Source: Bacillota bacterium
GTDB lineage: Bacteria > Bacillota > Bacilli > Alicyclobacillales > SLC66
Assembly: GCA_021821225.1 (NCBI GenBank)
Contig: JAKACR010000145.1
Location: 1-7,056 of the forward strand
Reading direction: 5' to 3'
Length of the DNA stretch: 7,056 nt
Numbering within the stretch: position 1 is the stretch's first letter; the number at the start of each line of letters is the position of its first letter. Positions 5,784 to 7,056 of the stretch are shown one piece after another. A program made the translations under genes and the position numbers. The notes beneath the pieces were generated by a model. It was not told where the DNA came from, ran no database searches, and saw only the letters and a list, made by a program, of their open reading frames with translations.

Positions 5784-5835
5784 CTGGAAGCATTTTCACT
5801 GACGCCGTCTCCCGAAGAGACACGAAAGCAAATCC

Positions 5836-7056
5836 TCAAAACAGGGACAACTGGTTGGAAGGCGGAAGACCTTCAAGGCATCCGAAACGGTCGAGCAGTT
5901 CTGTCACGGTCTTTGAGACGCGGGCGCGTTCCTGAATGTCTTCCACCGAGATGAAGGCGGCCGCTTCGCGCGCGACAACCAAGCTCTTTGCCGCAGCCTC
6001 GCCGATCCCGCTCGCTGCGGCAAACGGCGGCGTGAGACCGCCGTCCCGGATCAGAAACCGCGTGGCGTCCGATCCGTAGAGGTCGAGCCGGTTGAAGTGA
6101 AACCCTCTGCGCGTCATCTCCAGGGCGACTTCCAGCACCGTACGCAGACTTCTGTCCTTTACCGAAGCGGTGTTGCCCTGCGCGTCGATGGCGTCGACGC
6201 GCTCCGCGATCGCGTCCGCTCCCTGCATCATCAATTCCAGCTCAAAATCGCCCGCCCGCACCGTGAAATACGCGGCATAATACGCCAAGGGCTCATGAAC
6301 CTTGAAATACGCGATGCGAACGGCGTTCAACACGTAGGCGGCGGCGTGCGCCTTGGGAAACATGTACTTGATGCGGCGGCAGGATTCCATGTACCAGTTC
6401 GGCACACCGAACGAGGCCATGTACTTTTCGTCCTCCTCTTTGAGTCCCTTCCCTCGCCGCACCGCCTCCATGATCGAGAATGCCCGCTTCGGTTCCAGCC
6501 CCTGATAGATGAGATAGACCATGATGTCATCCCGACAGCAGATCACATCGCGCAGGACCGCCATGCCGTTTTGGATCAATTCCTGCGCGTTGTTCAGCCA
6601 CACGTCGGTTCCGTGGGAGAGCCCGGAGATCCGCACCAGTTCCGCGAACGTCGTCGGCTTGGTGTCCTCCAGCATCTTGCGCACAAATTTTGTCCCAAAC
6701 TCGGGAATGCCGTACGTTCCGGTCGTGGAGCGCAGTTCCTGCGGCGTCACGCCAAGTACGTCCGTTCCGGAAAACAGCGCATACACCTTCGGATCGTCAA
6801 GCGGGACTGCCCGCGCGTCGATTCCCGTGATGTCCTGCAGCATCCGCAGCATCGTCGGGTCATCGTGCCCAAGAATATCCAATTTAAGCAGATTGTCATG
6901 GATCGATTCAAAATCAAAGTGCGTGGTGCGCGTTCCCGACGATTTGTCGTCCGCTGGATGCTGGATCGGACAGAAGTCGTAGATCTCATGGTCGTTCGGG
7001 ACAATGATGAGACCGCCCGGATGCTGGCCCGTCGTCCGCTTGATGCCCGTGCAGCC
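5836..7056 (-). CDS. polC: DNA polymerase III PolC-type alpha subunit, C-terminal part (partial)
   Basis: PolC is the replicative DNA polymerase of low-GC Gram-positive bacteria. The final 406 codons are present; the gene enters from the right edge already in frame, so the catalytic aspartates, the inserted 3'-5' exonuclease and the N-terminal domains are outside the window. At the beginning is the conserved run [18 protein letters not shown] and [20 protein letters not shown] (window residues about 6-63), then the fingers region with GLSHGTDVW and [30 protein letters not shown] helix-hairpin-helix-like segment, [16 protein letters not shown], follows about 60 residues before the end. The last residues, QLSLF, are a textbook beta-clamp-binding motif. 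Stop is TGA at 5838-5836. The call is secure; nothing appears broken. Confidence 0.96.
   Translation of the reverse strand, partial: GCTGIKRTTGQHPGGLIIVPNDHEIYDFCPIQHPADDKSSGTRTTHFDFESIHDNLLKLDILGHDDPTMLRMLQDITGIDARAVPLDDPKVYALFSGTDVLGVTPQELRSTTGTYGIPEFGTKFVRKMLEDTKPTTFAELVRISGLSHGTDVWLNNAQELIQNGMAVLRDVICCRDDIMVYLIYQGLEPKRAFSIMEAVRRGKGLKEEDEKYMASFGVPNWYMESCRRIKYMFPKAHAAAYVLNAVRIAYFKVHEPLAYYAAYFTVRAGDFELELMMQGADAIAERVDAIDAQGNTASVKDRSLRTVLEVALEMTRRGFHFNRLDLYGSDATRFLIRDGGLTPPFAAASGIGEAAAKSLVVAREAAAFISVEDIQERARVSKTVTELLDRFGCLEGLPPSNQLSLF

Overview
The window is a piece of a Firmicutes chromosome. PolC-type DNA polymerase III, a Gram-positive NusA of 360 residues without an acidic C-terminal extension, and the order polC - rimP - nusA - ylxR - ylxQ - infB are typical of Bacilli and relatives. 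GC content is fairly high, very high in infB, and several genes use TTG starts. This would suit an Alicyclobacillaceae-like lineage, but that placement is a guess from style and gene order, not from a search.

Layout. On the minus strand, 3366 down to 1 holds the start of the conserved nusA-infB translation/transcription operon: rimP, nusA, rnpM (ylxR), an L7Ae-type K-turn protein (ylxQ), and the first 381 codons of infB, which runs off the left edge. From rnpM onward the genes abut or overlap. nusA, rnpM and infB are all best read with TTG starts, each behind a Shine-Dalgarno (SD) sequence. The operon has a good sigma-A-type promoter (3480-3508) and a leader of about 100 nt with a strong hairpin. 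At the right edge, also on the minus strand, are the last 406 codons of polC, ending in a QLSLF beta-clamp-binding tail.

Between polC and rimP, which are normally neighbours, sits a complete three-gene arsenic resistance operon on the plus strand: arsR (repressor), arsB (arsenite efflux permease, 430 aa) and arsC (thioredoxin-coupled, LMW-PTP-type arsenate reductase). ArsC reduces As(V) to As(III), ArsB expels As(III), and ArsR releases its promoter when As(III) binds. The rimP and arsR promoters diverge from a 262-bp intergenic region. That region contains a 15-bp tandem direct repeat directly upstream of the ars -35 box and an AT-rich inverted repeat near the expected ars start site.

I see no tRNA, rRNA, CRISPR array, transposase or obvious insertion-sequence end, and no evidence of a wholly new system. 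The points most worth a second look are the ars cassette splitting a conserved core locus, the repeat architecture of the divergent promoter, the rimP leader hairpin, and the very Gly/Arg-rich IF-2 linker.
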